From positions 4,476,001-4,540,000 of the forward strand of contig NZ_CP133319.1 in NCBI RefSeq assembly GCF_038811545.1: a stretch of 64,000 nt of DNA, read 5' to 3'. The DNA comes from Rhodoligotrophos sp. CJ14 (GTDB lineage Bacteria; Pseudomonadota; Alphaproteobacteria; Rhizobiales; Im1). The notes under the pieces were generated by a model. That model searched no databases, was not told where the DNA came from, and saw nothing but the letters and a program-made list of their open reading frames with translations. The position numbers and the translations under genes are program-made. This document shows positions 10,610 to 18,555 of this stretch, in pieces; positions within the stretch are counted from its first letter, which is position 1, and each line of letters starts with the position of its first letter.

Positions 10610-10999
10610 CTATGCGGGCGGCAAATCGAGGCCATTCGGCAGTGAGATCCAGATGACAGTTTGCGACTCTGCCGAATGGCGTGACAGATGGCCCTTGCCG
10701 TGTGTATCCTCCACTGACACGAAGCTGCCCGCCTGAACGTGGCGCACCTCTCCGTCGCTCGTTTCGTATTCAACCGAACCATCCAGCCTGACCGTGAGCA
10801 CCGGCTCGGGGACTGTATGCCAAGCAACTTCGCGCATGCCCGCGGGGATGCGGGTGAGGCGGACCCGGGATGCCTGATAACTGGCCGAAACCTCGAACGG
10901 CACGGCATCGGGGTGCACCGACCTTTTCGTCGTCGGCAATTCGACTTCGTCGAAATGCGACTCGCCATCCGGGGTGGCATAAATGCGCAGACACTTCAT
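10610..10999 (-). CDS. cupin-fold protein
   Basis: This 129-residue protein has a single cupin-like beta-barrel pattern. ASRVRLTRIPAGMREVAWHT is followed by VLTVRLDGSVEYETSDG, GSFVSVEDTHGKGHLSRH and VIWISLP. The usual cupin metal ligands are only partly visible (H61, H111, H115 are candidates). Start chosen at 10999 because AAGGAGA lies 8 bases upstream; the frame upstream is open but not protein-like. It is intact although both sides are prophage debris, so it is either cargo or a host gene that the element reached. Substrate unknown. Confidence 0.65.
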   Translation of the reverse strand: MKCLRIYATPDGESHFDEVELPTTKRSVHPDAVPFEVSASYQASRVRLTRIPAGMREVAWHTVPEPVLTVRLDGSVEYETSDGEVRHVQAGSFVSVEDTHGKGHLSRHSAESQTVIWISLPNGLDLPPA

Positions 11000-11170
11000 T
11001 GCGGCTGTCTCCTTCTGGTTCGGCATACCGAACGAGGCATGCCTACCATGAAAGAAGCGGGGTAACACCACGAGTGTGGTGCGAGAGCCCGTCACCTCAG
11101 CTGGCGATATGGGCGAAGGCTTCTTCGGCCTTCCGCCCCCTTTGTTCGCGAATTTCTCAGAGGGCGACTT

Positions 11171-11495
11171 ATGACCATCAACCGCGAGACGTTCTTTGCT
11201 TATGTGCGTCGGGCACCGTTCGGCGGCAGACTGACCCAGCAGCAGGTGGACGGGCTCAATGCCATCCTCGGCGCTTGGCAGGCCTGGCCCGACAATAAGA
11301 ACCCGCGCCATCTCGCCTATATCCTCGCCACCGTCCATCACGAGACCGGCGGCATGTTCGCGCGCCTGCGCCTTTCCGCAAGACTGGACGATTGCCGCGC
11401 TGCTGCCGCCGCTCGATGAATGGAGGGGGGCTGTCGTGGCGTCGCTGTTCATTGGGAAGATCGGCGGTGAGTTGGTGGCGCGGTTGCGACGGTAG
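11171..11495 (+). pseudogene. truncated, frameshifted phage lysin (GH19/chitinase-like)
   Basis: The ATG at 11171, behind GAGGGCGACTT, opens a frame reading FGGRLTQQQVDGLNAILGAW and HLAYILATVHHETGGM, the N-terminal signature of GH19-type endolysins, including the HET motif with the catalytic Glu. Around 11375 the frame changes. The continuation from there reads PLDEWRGAVVASLFIGKIGG and ends at 11495; it may be a piece of a neighbouring small phage gene. An intact lysin is about 180-250 residues, so at least half is missing. Confidence 0.7.
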
Positions 11496-11677
11496 CTGAA
11501 TCCTTCTGGTAAAACGAGAGTCAGGATAATAATCGCCGGAGGGTGGGCGACACTGCTAAGCCAAATAGATCAATCACATCTCTGCTTGCATCTCGTCCGC
11601 TCAACCCGCCTCGCTCGTATGTGGCCTCGTTAGTTAGGCAGCCGGGCGAAAACTAACCCCTTGAAAACTTCGGGACT

Positions 11678-11830
11678 TCACAGTCCATCCGGGACCGCCA
11701 TTTTGGCAAAGCACTCAAAGCGATGATGCTCCCCGGTCCACGGGGTGTCGGGTGCTGCCAGCTGAAGGCGAAAATCCGCCTCTTCACCAAAGGCGGTCCC
11801 CGCCGCAAGACCGATCGTCTTCGTAATCAA
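11678..11830 (-). pseudogene. possible C-terminal fragment of an unknown protein
   Basis: The minus strand has a 50-codon frame ending in TGA at 11678. It reads AFGEEADFRLQLAAPDTPW, then EHHRFECFAKMAVPDGL, which looks like a real beta-rich protein tail. The only local starts are rare codons such as TTG at 11830, and upstream the frame loses protein character. It may be a broken gene or a very small one. No family recognised. Confidence 0.3.
11682..11702 (+). repeat. imperfect copy of the tRNA 3' end, possible right attachment site
   Basis: AGTCCATCCGGGACCGCCAT plus T matches the tRNA end at 8083-8103 with 18 of 21 identities. Together the two would bracket the prophage remnant. It could instead be an unrelated tRNA-like relic or chance. 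Confidence 0.25.
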
Positions 11831-12104
11831 AGCTGAGGTTGCCGACCTCGCCATCGCCCAGGCCCTCCGATCCCGCCATCTTTAACTTCGGTGTCCTCCG
11901 CGGCCCCTCGTCGTTGCGATCCAACCTCCATGCAACCGGGCAGGGGAACACGCCCCTGCCAGCTTGCGTTCATCCGGGATGCGACGGCCTGGCGACCAAG
12001 GGGATGCTGCAATCTCCCTGCTGCTCCTGCGGGCTGATGTTTCGATCGCGATCGAAACGTCAGCCGTGGCGCGATGCTAGCTTGGCCCGATACGGAGATG
12101 GAGA
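11831..12104. other. intergenic region before the DHA2 transporter
   Basis: Two overlapping open frames on opposite strands exist here, but neither has a protein-like composition. The only structured item is the palindrome at 12035-12062. Confidence 0.5.
12035..12062. promoter_or_regulatory. 28-base palindrome, probable repressor operator
   Basis: GTTTCGATCG (12039-12048) is followed at once by its exact reverse complement CGATCGAAAC (12049-12058). The symmetry extends to TGA on the left (12035-12037) and TCA on the right (12060-12062), leaving a single mismatched pair. It lies 42 bases before the start codon of the efflux transporter. Such a long dyad without a T-run is typical of a dimeric regulator site. 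No regulator gene adjoins it, so the cognate protein must be encoded elsewhere. Confidence 0.7.
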
Positions 12105-13526
12105 ATGCCTGTGCAGCAGAGCAGGCTTGCGCCAACCAACAGCCTTTCTACCCAAGCAACCAAGGTGAGACCAAGATGGGTGGCTCTGCTTACGCTCTGT
12201 CTTGGCGTCCTGGTGGCTCAGCTTGACACTTCGGTCGTCAATCTTGCTGCGCGGCCCATCGGAGCCGACTTCCATGCAGGTGTCGGTCCCCTGCAATGGG
12301 TCCTCGACAGTTATAACCTGTTCTATGCGGTGCTGTTGTTGACCGGCGGACTTCTGGCTGATCTTTACGGTCGACGCCGCATTTTCATGATAGGGACCGG
12401 CATCTTCACCGCAGCCTCGCTCCTCTGCGCCCTTGCGCCGACGATGATGATCCTCATTGGTGGGCGGGCGCTCGCCGGTATCGGCGCAGCGCTGCTTCTG
12501 CCGGCATCTCTCGCCATCATCCGTGTGCTTTGGTCCGATGAGAACGAGCGGGGACGCGCCCTCGGCATATGGGCGGCTTGCAATGGCCTGGCGCTTGCCA
12601 TCGGTCCAACGATCGGCGGCTTCCTGATCACTCACTTCGGCTGGCGCAGCATTTTCCTCATCGTTCTACCTGCGGGAATGGCGGCCCTGGTGCTGGCTGC
12701 TTTGGCAATCCCCGAATCTGCTGATCCGTCGGATAGGCACTTCGATGCCGGCGCCCAGATCCTCGGGGCGGCGGTTCTCGGCGGGTTTGCGGTCGCGGCG
12801 ATCGAGTCCCATAGGGCGATCGGCCTCTCGGGCCTGGCATTCCTCATCGCGCTCGCAGCGCTCCCCCTCTTCATAAAGCTCGAGGCAAAAAGGGGCCGAG
12901 CAGCGCTTGTGCCGCTGGATATCTTCAGAATTCCCGCTTTCTGTGGTGCGATAACTGCGACGACCGGCATGACCTTCGGCATGTATGGGGTGCTGTTCCT
13001 GCTGCCCTTGACCTGGCAGAGCACGGGATTGCTCGACGCGGCCGCTGCAGGGATCGCCTTGATGCCGATGGCCCTTGTCTATGTCTTCGTATCCCCCCTT
13101 TCCGGCGTCCTCGCCGCGCGGCTTGGCGCCCGCGTCATGACCGCAGGTGGCGTTGCGATCATCGGTATGGGCCTTCTGGTGATCGGATTTGGAGCCCAAT
13201 GTGCCTCGATAACCCCTGCCGAGATTGGCCTAGGGTTGACCGGTCTCGGTATGGGGCTCGCCACAGGTCCCCTCATGGCTGCGGCGGTCGGCGCGGTGGA
13301 TGGCGCGCGCTCTGGAACGGCGGCCGCGCTGATCAATGTGGCAAGAATGTCCGGCGCGACAATCGGTGTCGCCATTTTAGGGGCGATCTTCGCGACTGTT
13401 CAGAGCGGGCCTGCGGGCTTGCGCCTGGCAATGATCCTGGGTGGCATTGTGCAACTGACGGGAGCGGCGATCGCTTGGATCACGACGCGCCAGCCCCCGG
13501 CGGCGGGCGCTAGCGGCATGGCATGA
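12105..13526 (+). CDS. MFS transporter, DHA2-type drug/proton antiporter
   Basis: This is a 473-residue inner-membrane protein with about 14 hydrophobic segments. The DHA2 hallmarks are visible: LDTSVVNLAARPIGADF in the first helix (motif D1), GGLLADLYGRRRIF (motif A) after the second, and a Gly/Pro-rich motif C near GLALAIGPTIGGFL. Members export drugs, dyes or metabolites in exchange for protons. Start ATG at 12105 follows GGAGATGGAG. It stands alone between the prophage remnant and the B12 operon. The palindrome just upstream suggests induction by a ligand-responsive repressor. Confidence 0.88.
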   Translation: MPVQQSRLAPTNSLSTQATKVRPRWVALLTLCLGVLVAQLDTSVVNLAARPIGADFHAGVGPLQWVLDSYNLFYAVLLLTGGLLADLYGRRRIFMIGTGIFTAASLLCALAPTMMILIGGRALAGIGAALLLPASLAIIRVLWSDENERGRALGIWAACNGLALAIGPTIGGFLITHFGWRSIFLIVLPAGMAALVLAALAIPESADPSDRHFDAGAQILGAAVLGGFAVAAIESHRAIGLSGLAFLIALAALPLFIKLEAKRGRAALVPLDIFRIPAFCGAITATTGMTFGMYGVLFLLPLTWQSTGLLDAAAAGIALMPMALVYVFVSPLSGVLAARLGARVMTAGGVAIIGMGLLVIGFGAQCASITPAEIGLGLTGLGMGLATGPLMAAAVGAVDGARSGTAAALINVARMSGATIGVAILGAIFATVQSGPAGLRLAMILGGIVQLTGAAIAWITTRQPPAAGASGMA

Positions 13527-13562
13527 GCTGCCGCCACGGTCTTTTTGAGCGGTATCCGGGGA

Positions 13563-13591
13563 TTGACACGAATCTCCACCGCCCGCATTGT
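13563..13591 (+). promoter_or_regulatory. promoter of the B12 uptake operon
   Basis: TTGACA at 13563-13568, a 17-base spacer, and CATTGT at 13586-13591 as a weak -10. Transcription would begin at about 13598, exactly where the riboswitch fold starts, which supports the assignment. Confidence 0.55.
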
Positions 13592-13599
13592 CCCTGCGA

Positions 13600-13770
13600 C
13601 GGTGCCTCTTTGAGGCTCAATAGGGAACACGGTGAGGGCGATTGCCCGAAGCCGGGACTGCCCCCGCAACTGTAAGCGGCGAGTTGTCCGTCACGGGCCA
13701 CTGGGATGGGTGCATCCTGGGAAGGCGACGGAACAACAACGACCCGCAAGTCAGGAGACCTGCCGTCGAC
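13600..13770 (+). promoter_or_regulatory. cobalamin (adenosylcobalamin-type) riboswitch
   Basis: The leader has the conserved blocks of the cobalamin riboswitch in order: ACACGGTGAGGGCG near 13627, CTGCCCCCGCAACTGTAAGC near 13658, GCCACTGGGATGGG near 13697, GGGAAGGCGACGG near 13719, and the B12 box AAGTCAGGAGACCTGCC at 13747-13763. Ligand binding by this class folds the RNA so that expression of the downstream genes falls. It precedes btuB by about 125 bases, leaving room for an expression platform. It makes B12-repressed uptake the likely regulation of the operon at 13894-19515. Confidence 0.95.
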
Positions 13771-13893
13771 CGTGGTCACACGCGATCACATCGGGCGGGG
13801 TGTCTCGATGGGACTGTCCTCCTCTTCCATGCGGGCAAGAGGACACCTCGATCGCGGTGACGTGCCACAAGGCCGTGTGCCGCCCGAGGGGTT

Positions 13894-15909
13894 ATGTTTG
13901 TTCTGATTATTCGTGAGGATCCCGCGCCGGACGCCGGCGCCTCCGCTCCCGTTGCCAATATATCCAACTTCATCCCGACCAAGCCGTCCATCGTTCTGGC
14001 GGCCCTTGCACTCGTCGCCGGCATCGGGGCGACCGCGGCGCAGGATGCCGATCTCACCTATCGCGGTAATCTCGATCTCCCCGAGATCTCCGTCACCGCG
14101 AATCTGGTCGAAACGCCGCTCTCCCAGGTGGGCAGCGCCGTCACCGTCATCACCGGCGAGGAGTTGCGTGAGCAGCAGATCAAGTTTGTGTCCGATGCCC
14201 TGCGGCAGGTGCCGGGCCTTGCCGTCAATCGCACCGGGCCTGTCGGGCAGCTTGCCCAGGTGCGCATCAGAGGCGCCGAAAGCAACCAGACCAAGGTCTT
14301 CATCGACGGGATCGAGGTGAATGACCCGGCCGCAGGCTCGGAATTCGACTTCGCCCATCTCTTGACCGACGACATCGACCGTATCGAAGTGCTGCGCGGA
14401 CCACAAAGCGCGCTCTATGGTTCCGACGCGATTGGTGGTGTGATCAATATCATCACCCGGCGCGGTGCCGGCGCAGTACGCACGGCCGCGCGGATTGAAG
14501 GTGGATCCTTCGGCACCATCAATGGCAGTGCCTCGGTGAGCAGGGGGACGGACCGGTACAACGTCATCGCCAGCGCCAGCGGCTTTCAGACGGAAGGCAT
14601 ATCGGTCGCGAGCACCCGCCTCGGCAACCGCGAGAGGGACGGCTACAGCAACGGTACGGTTTTCGCGAAGGGCGGCTATGTCTTCACCGACAATTTCGAT
14701 GTATCGGCCGTGGTGCGCTACACGGCCAATCGCACCGACCTCGATGTGGAGACCTTCTATCCCAAATACGGCCACACCGGCCCGGTCGACGCATTGCAGG
14801 ATGTGAAGGGGGAGCAATTCTTCAGCCGCGCCCAGGCGCGCCTTCTGCTGCTCGACGGCCATTGGGAGCAGATCGCGGGCTTCGCCTATACCGACCAGGA
14901 TCGCAAATATCGCGATCTCGATCCCCGCATGCTCACCAGCACGTTTGACGGCGAGCGCACACGTGTCGACTACCGGTCGAACGTCTTCTTCGACACCCCG
15001 CACTTCCTGGATGCCAGCCACACCGTGACCTTTGCCATCGAGCATGATGAGGACAGGGCGATCTCGAAGAGCCTGTGGTCCAGCTTCGACGAGCAGATCG
15101 GTACCACCGGCTTTGTCGGGCAATATCAAGGAAGCCTCTTCAAGGACCTGTCGCTCACCGGCAGTATCCGCCATGACGACAACGAGGTCTTCAAGGACGC
15201 GACCACCTACCGCGTCACCGCGGCCTATGTCCTGGAACGGAGCGGCACGAAGTTTCGCGCCTCCTACGGCACGGGCGTCAAGAACCCGACCCTGTTCGAG
15301 CTCTACGGCTATACGAACACTTACCGCGGCAATCCCAATCTGAAGCCGGAACGCGGCGAGGGTTGGGACGCCGGCTTGGACCAGCAGCTCTTCGGCTGGG
15401 GGGCGCTGGATGTGACCTATTTCAATCAGCAGATCACGGATCTGATCACAGGCTCCGGTCAGACCTCGATCAATCTGCCCGGCACGTCCAAGATCGACGG
15501 CGTCGAAATAGGCTTCAGCGCCAATCCACTGCCGAACGTGACGGTTCGCGCCTCCTATACCTATGCGGATGGCGAAGACGCCAACGGCGACACGCTGGTG
15601 AGGCGACCAAAGAACATTGCCAGCCTGTATGTGAACTATCTGTTCCTGGATGCCAGGGCGCAGATCAATCTTGGCGTCGATTACAGCGGCAAGCAGAAAG
15701 ACTGGGTCTACAATACAGATTACAGCCAACGTTTTACGATAAACCTCAAGCCTTACACGCTGGTCAACCTGGCGGGGTCCTATCGGATCAATGATAACCT
15801 GCAGCTCTATGCCCGCCTGGAGAACATCCTGGACGAGAAACACGAGGAGGTCTGGGGCTATGGGACCCCGGGCTTCGGCGGTTATGCTGGCATAAGGCTC
15901 ACCTTCTGA
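13894..15909 (+). CDS. btuB: TonB-dependent vitamin B12 receptor BtuB
   Basis: This 671-residue outer-membrane receptor carries cobalamin into the periplasm using TonB energy. The N-terminus has a hydrophobic export segment (VLAALALVAGIGATAAQD). Next comes a TonB box (LPEISVTAN) and the plug domain, with VRIRGAESNQTKVFIDGIE, IDRIEVLRGPQSALYGSDAI and GGVINIITRRG. The remainder is a beta barrel ending in GYGTPGFGGYAGIRLTF with the C-terminal Phe needed for assembly. The cobalamin riboswitch upstream and BtuFCD downstream make B12 a better substrate call than iron siderophores. The stop overlaps btuF by one base. Confidence 0.93.
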   Translation: MFVLIIREDPAPDAGASAPVANISNFIPTKPSIVLAALALVAGIGATAAQDADLTYRGNLDLPEISVTANLVETPLSQVGSAVTVITGEELREQQIKFVSDALRQVPGLAVNRTGPVGQLAQVRIRGAESNQTKVFIDGIEVNDPAAGSEFDFAHLLTDDIDRIEVLRGPQSALYGSDAIGGVINIITRRGAGAVRTAARIEGGSFGTINGSASVSRGTDRYNVIASASGFQTEGISVASTRLGNRERDGYSNGTVFAKGGYVFTDNFDVSAVVRYTANRTDLDVETFYPKYGHTGPVDALQDVKGEQFFSRAQARLLLLDGHWEQIAGFAYTDQDRKYRDLDPRMLTSTFDGERTRVDYRSNVFFDTPHFLDASHTVTFAIEHDEDRAISKSLWSSFDEQIGTTGFVGQYQGSLFKDLSLTGSIRHDDNEVFKDATTYRVTAAYVLERSGTKFRASYGTGVKNPTLFELYGYTNTYRGNPNLKPERGEGWDAGLDQQLFGWGALDVTYFNQQITDLITGSGQTSINLPGTSKIDGVEIGFSANPLPNVTVRASYTYADGEDANGDTLVRRPKNIASLYVNYLFLDARAQINLGVDYSGKQKDWVYNTDYSQRFTINLKPYTLVNLAGSYRINDNLQLYARLENILDEKHEEVWGYGTPGFGGYAGIRLTF

Positions 15910-16745
15910 TGCGGGTCTGGGCCAAAATGCTATCGGTTGCAGTGGCACTGGCTGGCGTGAGCCTGCCGGGCCACGCGCAAGTGCCCCAGCGAATTGTCTC
16001 CATCAACCTGTGTGCTGACGAGCTGGTGCTGAGGATTGCTGAGCCGAAGCAGATCGCGTCGGTAACCTGGCTGTCTCATGATCCCGCAAACACCAATCTT
16101 GCGGGGCTGGCATCGCGCTATCCTGCCAATCGCGGGCTCACTGAGGAGGTGATCGCCCTCAAGCCGGATCTGGTGATCGCGGGGAGGCACACGACCCGCA
16201 ACACGGTGGATCAGCTCAACCGTGCGGGCGTCGCGGTGCTGGAGCTCGACATGCCCGCAAGCCTCGCCGAAACCGAAGCGCAGATCCGCATGCTGGGCGC
16301 CCGCCTGGGGCAGATGGCGCGAGCCCGGGCCATCATTGCCGCGATGCGGGCGCGTTTGGCGGATATACCGCTCCCGACGGGCAAGCCGTCAGCCATACTT
16401 TACCAGCCCAACGGGTTCACTGCCGGCACAGGCTCCCTCATCGATACACTGCTGACCCGCGCCGGTTTCAATAATCTCGCGGCTGAGAAGGGGTTGCAAA
16501 ATTACGGCGCTGTTCCGCTCGAGATGATCGTCGCCTTGCAGCCGGATGCTCTGATCATGAACGCTGAGCACGAAGCACCGACCCTCGCCTATGACGTGCT
16601 CCGCCATCCCGTGCTGAAGGTCCTGCCCCGGATGAAGATCGTGAATATCCCGCCTCGGCTATGGACCTGCGCGGGGCCGGAAATGGTCGAGGCGGTTGCG
16701 CTTTTGGCTGCGGCTGGCAGGCGGATCACAGGGGACGAGCGGTGA
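15909..16745 (+). CDS. btuF: cobalamin ABC transporter substrate-binding protein BtuF
   Basis: This 278-residue periplasmic protein has a signal peptide (MLSVAVALAGVSLPGHAQ). The mature start QRIVSINLCADELVLRIAEP is typical of helical-backbone binding proteins for cobalamin and Fe-chelates. Two lobes linked by a long helix follow (around EAQIRMLGARLGQMARARAI). It would hand cobalamin from BtuB to BtuCD. It overlaps btuB by one base and btuC by four (GTGA), so the genes are translationally coupled. Confidence 0.9.
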   Translation: MRVWAKMLSVAVALAGVSLPGHAQVPQRIVSINLCADELVLRIAEPKQIASVTWLSHDPANTNLAGLASRYPANRGLTEEVIALKPDLVIAGRHTTRNTVDQLNRAGVAVLELDMPASLAETEAQIRMLGARLGQMARARAIIAAMRARLADIPLPTGKPSAILYQPNGFTAGTGSLIDTLLTRAGFNNLAAEKGLQNYGAVPLEMIVALQPDALIMNAEHEAPTLAYDVLRHPVLKVLPRMKIVNIPPRLWTCAGPEMVEAVALLAAAGRRITGDER

Positions 16746-17761
16746 GGGCGGGTGTTCTGAACCGCTGGGAGATTGCATACCCCCTGTTGATCGGCAGTCT
16801 GGCCATAGGATGCGCCGTCGTCTTCATCCTGTCGCTGGCGATCGGCTATGCGCCCTTCGACCTCGGCCAGGCAGCAGCCGACTGGATTGCCGGGCGGCAA
16901 AGCCTGGGAGCGCTGGTCCTGATCGAGCTTCGCCTGCCGAGGGCACTCCTGGGCCTTCTGGTCGGCTTTACCCTTGGTCTTGCTGGCGCGGTCATGCAGG
17001 GCTTCCTGCGCAACCCTTTGGCGGAACCCGGCATCATAGGCGTCTCGGGCGCAGCGGCACTCGGCGCCGTCATCGCCTTCTACTTCGGCCTGGCCGCGAC
17101 GATGTCGCTGCTCCTGCCGCTCGGCGGCATCCTCGGTGCCTTGACGGCTGGCGCGATCTTATTCGCTCTCGCAGGGCGCGGCGCGGGCACAATGACATTG
17201 ATCCTCGCCGGCATCGCCATCAACAGCTTTGCCGGTGCGCTCATCGCCCTCGCGCTCAATCTGTCGCCCAGTCCCTATGCGGCGATGGAGATCATGTTCT
17301 GGCTCATGGGCTCCCTCGCGGACAGAAGCCTGAGCCAGGTGGCCCTTGTGTTCCCATTGCTGCTGGTGGGCTGGGTCCTCCTATTTTGGACGGCGCGCGC
17401 GCTCGACGCCTTGAGCCTGGGCGAGGAGACGGCCGCCAGCCTTGGCTTCGGTCTAGCGCAAACCCGAGCTGCGGTCGTTGGAGGAACGGCGCTTAGCGTC
17501 GGCGGTGCGGTCGCCGTGAGCGGCGCGATCGGGTTCATAGGCCTGGTGGTTCCCCATCTCGTGCGCCCGCTGGTCGCATACGAGCCGGGCAGGGTGCTCC
17601 TGCCCAGCGCCCTCGCTGGCGCCATTCTCTCAACGCTCGCCGATATCGGCGTGAGGCTGATTGGCACCCAGCCGGAGCTCAAGCTCGGCGTGGTGACGGC
17701 GATGATCGGCGCGCCGTTCCTGTTTCTGCTGATCTGGCGTCTGAGGAGCACGGCCCCATGA
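16742..17761 (+). CDS. btuC: cobalamin ABC transporter permease BtuC
   Basis: This 339-residue FecCD/BtuC-family permease has about ten membrane helices. Family marks include RLPRALLGLLVGFTLGLAGA and QGFLRNPLAEPGIIGVSGAA early on, and GAIGFIGLVVPHLVRPLVAY late in the protein, which holds the cytoplasmic loop that docks the ATPase. The start is the GTG at 16742, overlapping the btuF stop; the frame extends upstream inside btuF but without a plausible start. It overlaps btuD by four bases (ATGA). Confidence 0.92.
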   Translation: MRAGVLNRWEIAYPLLIGSLAIGCAVVFILSLAIGYAPFDLGQAAADWIAGRQSLGALVLIELRLPRALLGLLVGFTLGLAGAVMQGFLRNPLAEPGIIGVSGAAALGAVIAFYFGLAATMSLLLPLGGILGALTAGAILFALAGRGAGTMTLILAGIAINSFAGALIALALNLSPSPYAAMEIMFWLMGSLADRSLSQVALVFPLLLVGWVLLFWTARALDALSLGEETAASLGFGLAQTRAAVVGGTALSVGGAVAVSGAIGFIGLVVPHLVRPLVAYEPGRVLLPSALAGAILSTLADIGVRLIGTQPELKLGVVTAMIGAPFLFLLIWRLRSTAP

Positions 17762-18555
17762 GGATAAAGGCGCGGTCGATCGCACTCCGCCTCGGTGGCA
17801 AGCCCGTCCTGCAGGATGTGAATGTCAGCTTCGGTCCTGGCGAGATGGTCGGGCTGATTGGCCCCAATGGCGCGGGCAAATCGACACTCCTGTCGGTTCT
17901 GGCAGGTTTGCGGACCGCGGACGACGGCCAGATCACCTATGATGATCTCGAAGCAGCGGTGATGGGGCGGAAGATGCTTGCCCGTCGCCTCAGTTTCCTT
18001 GCGCAATCCGCTCCCGTCGAATGGGCGCTCAGCGTCGCCCAGGTCGTGGCCCTTGGGCGGCTACCGCATCGCGGCCTCTTCGGCCCTCGCGATCCGGAAC
18101 AAGACGCCCGGGCCATTGCCGCGGCCATGATCAAGACGGAGGTCGAGCCCTTTGCCGGGCGAACGCTTGACACCTTGTCCGGTGGTGAACGGACGCGGAC
18201 ATTGCTGGCCAGGGCTCTGGCGGTCGAGGCGGAAGTGCTCTTGGCGGATGAGCCGACGGCCGGTCTTGATCCCTACCATCAGCTGCAGGTCATGGAGATG
18301 CTGGAAACGGTGGCCGTGGGTGGAACCACCGTGATCGTCGTGCTCCACGACCTCACCCTTGCCGCCCGGTTCTGCCGCAGATTGGTGCTCATGAACGAGG
18401 GAGCGATCATCGCGGATGGACCACCCGATGAGGTGCTGCGCCCGGACGTCATCGAGGCCGTCTATTCCATAACACCTCTGATCGGCGACGAGAACGGCGA
18501 GCGCTTTGTTCTGCCCTGGAAAAGGCAGGGGGCATTACAGCCAAGGAGAGTCTAG
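17758..18555 (+). CDS. btuD: cobalamin ABC transporter ATP-binding protein BtuD
   Basis: This 265-residue ATPase drives B12 import through BtuC. Walker A is GPNGAGKST (residues 35-43), the signature is LSGGERTRTLLARAL (about 138-152), Walker B is LLADEPTAGLD, and the H-loop is VLHDLTLAARFC. The protein length fits the heme/cobalamin importer ATPases. It follows btuC with an ATGA overlap, and the next gene starts directly after its stop codon. Confidence 0.92.
   Translation: MRIKARSIALRLGGKPVLQDVNVSFGPGEMVGLIGPNGAGKSTLLSVLAGLRTADDGQITYDDLEAAVMGRKMLARRLSFLAQSAPVEWALSVAQVVALGRLPHRGLFGPRDPEQDARAIAAAMIKTEVEPFAGRTLDTLSGGERTRTLLARALAVEAEVLLADEPTAGLDPYHQLQVMEMLETVAVGGTTVIVVLHDLTLAARFCRRLVLMNEGAIIADGPPDEVLRPDVIEAVYSITPLIGDENGERFVLPWKRQGALQPRRV

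Larger units (their letters stand above)
8102..11702. mobile_element. decayed prophage remnant inserted behind the tRNA
   Basis: This interval holds pieces of tail and lysis genes of a siphovirus/GTA-like prophage: baseplate hub fragments (8363-8875), a DUF2793-tail tube chimera (9653-10270) and the N-terminal half of a GH19-type lysin (11171-11495). All are frameshifted or truncated. No integrase, portal, terminase or capsid gene remains. The position directly behind a tRNA fits integration at a tRNA 3' end. The right boundary at about 11702 rests only on an imperfect copy of the tRNA end. The cupin gene at 10610-10999 may be cargo or a later arrival. Confidence 0.6.

Noticed and set aside
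8102-11702. Functional prophage or gene transfer agent
   Set aside because: No terminase, portal, capsid or integrase remains and every recognised phage gene is broken.
11827-12168. Two overlapping frames of about 100 residues on opposite strands
   Set aside because: Both are Arg/Pro/Ser-rich without predicted structure, and they run over the palindrome and the start of the transporter gene.
13786-15948. 720-residue minus-strand open frame over btuB
   Set aside because: It is antisense to an unmistakable TonB-dependent receptor. The translation has no domain and no ribosome site; open antisense frames are expected at this GC content.
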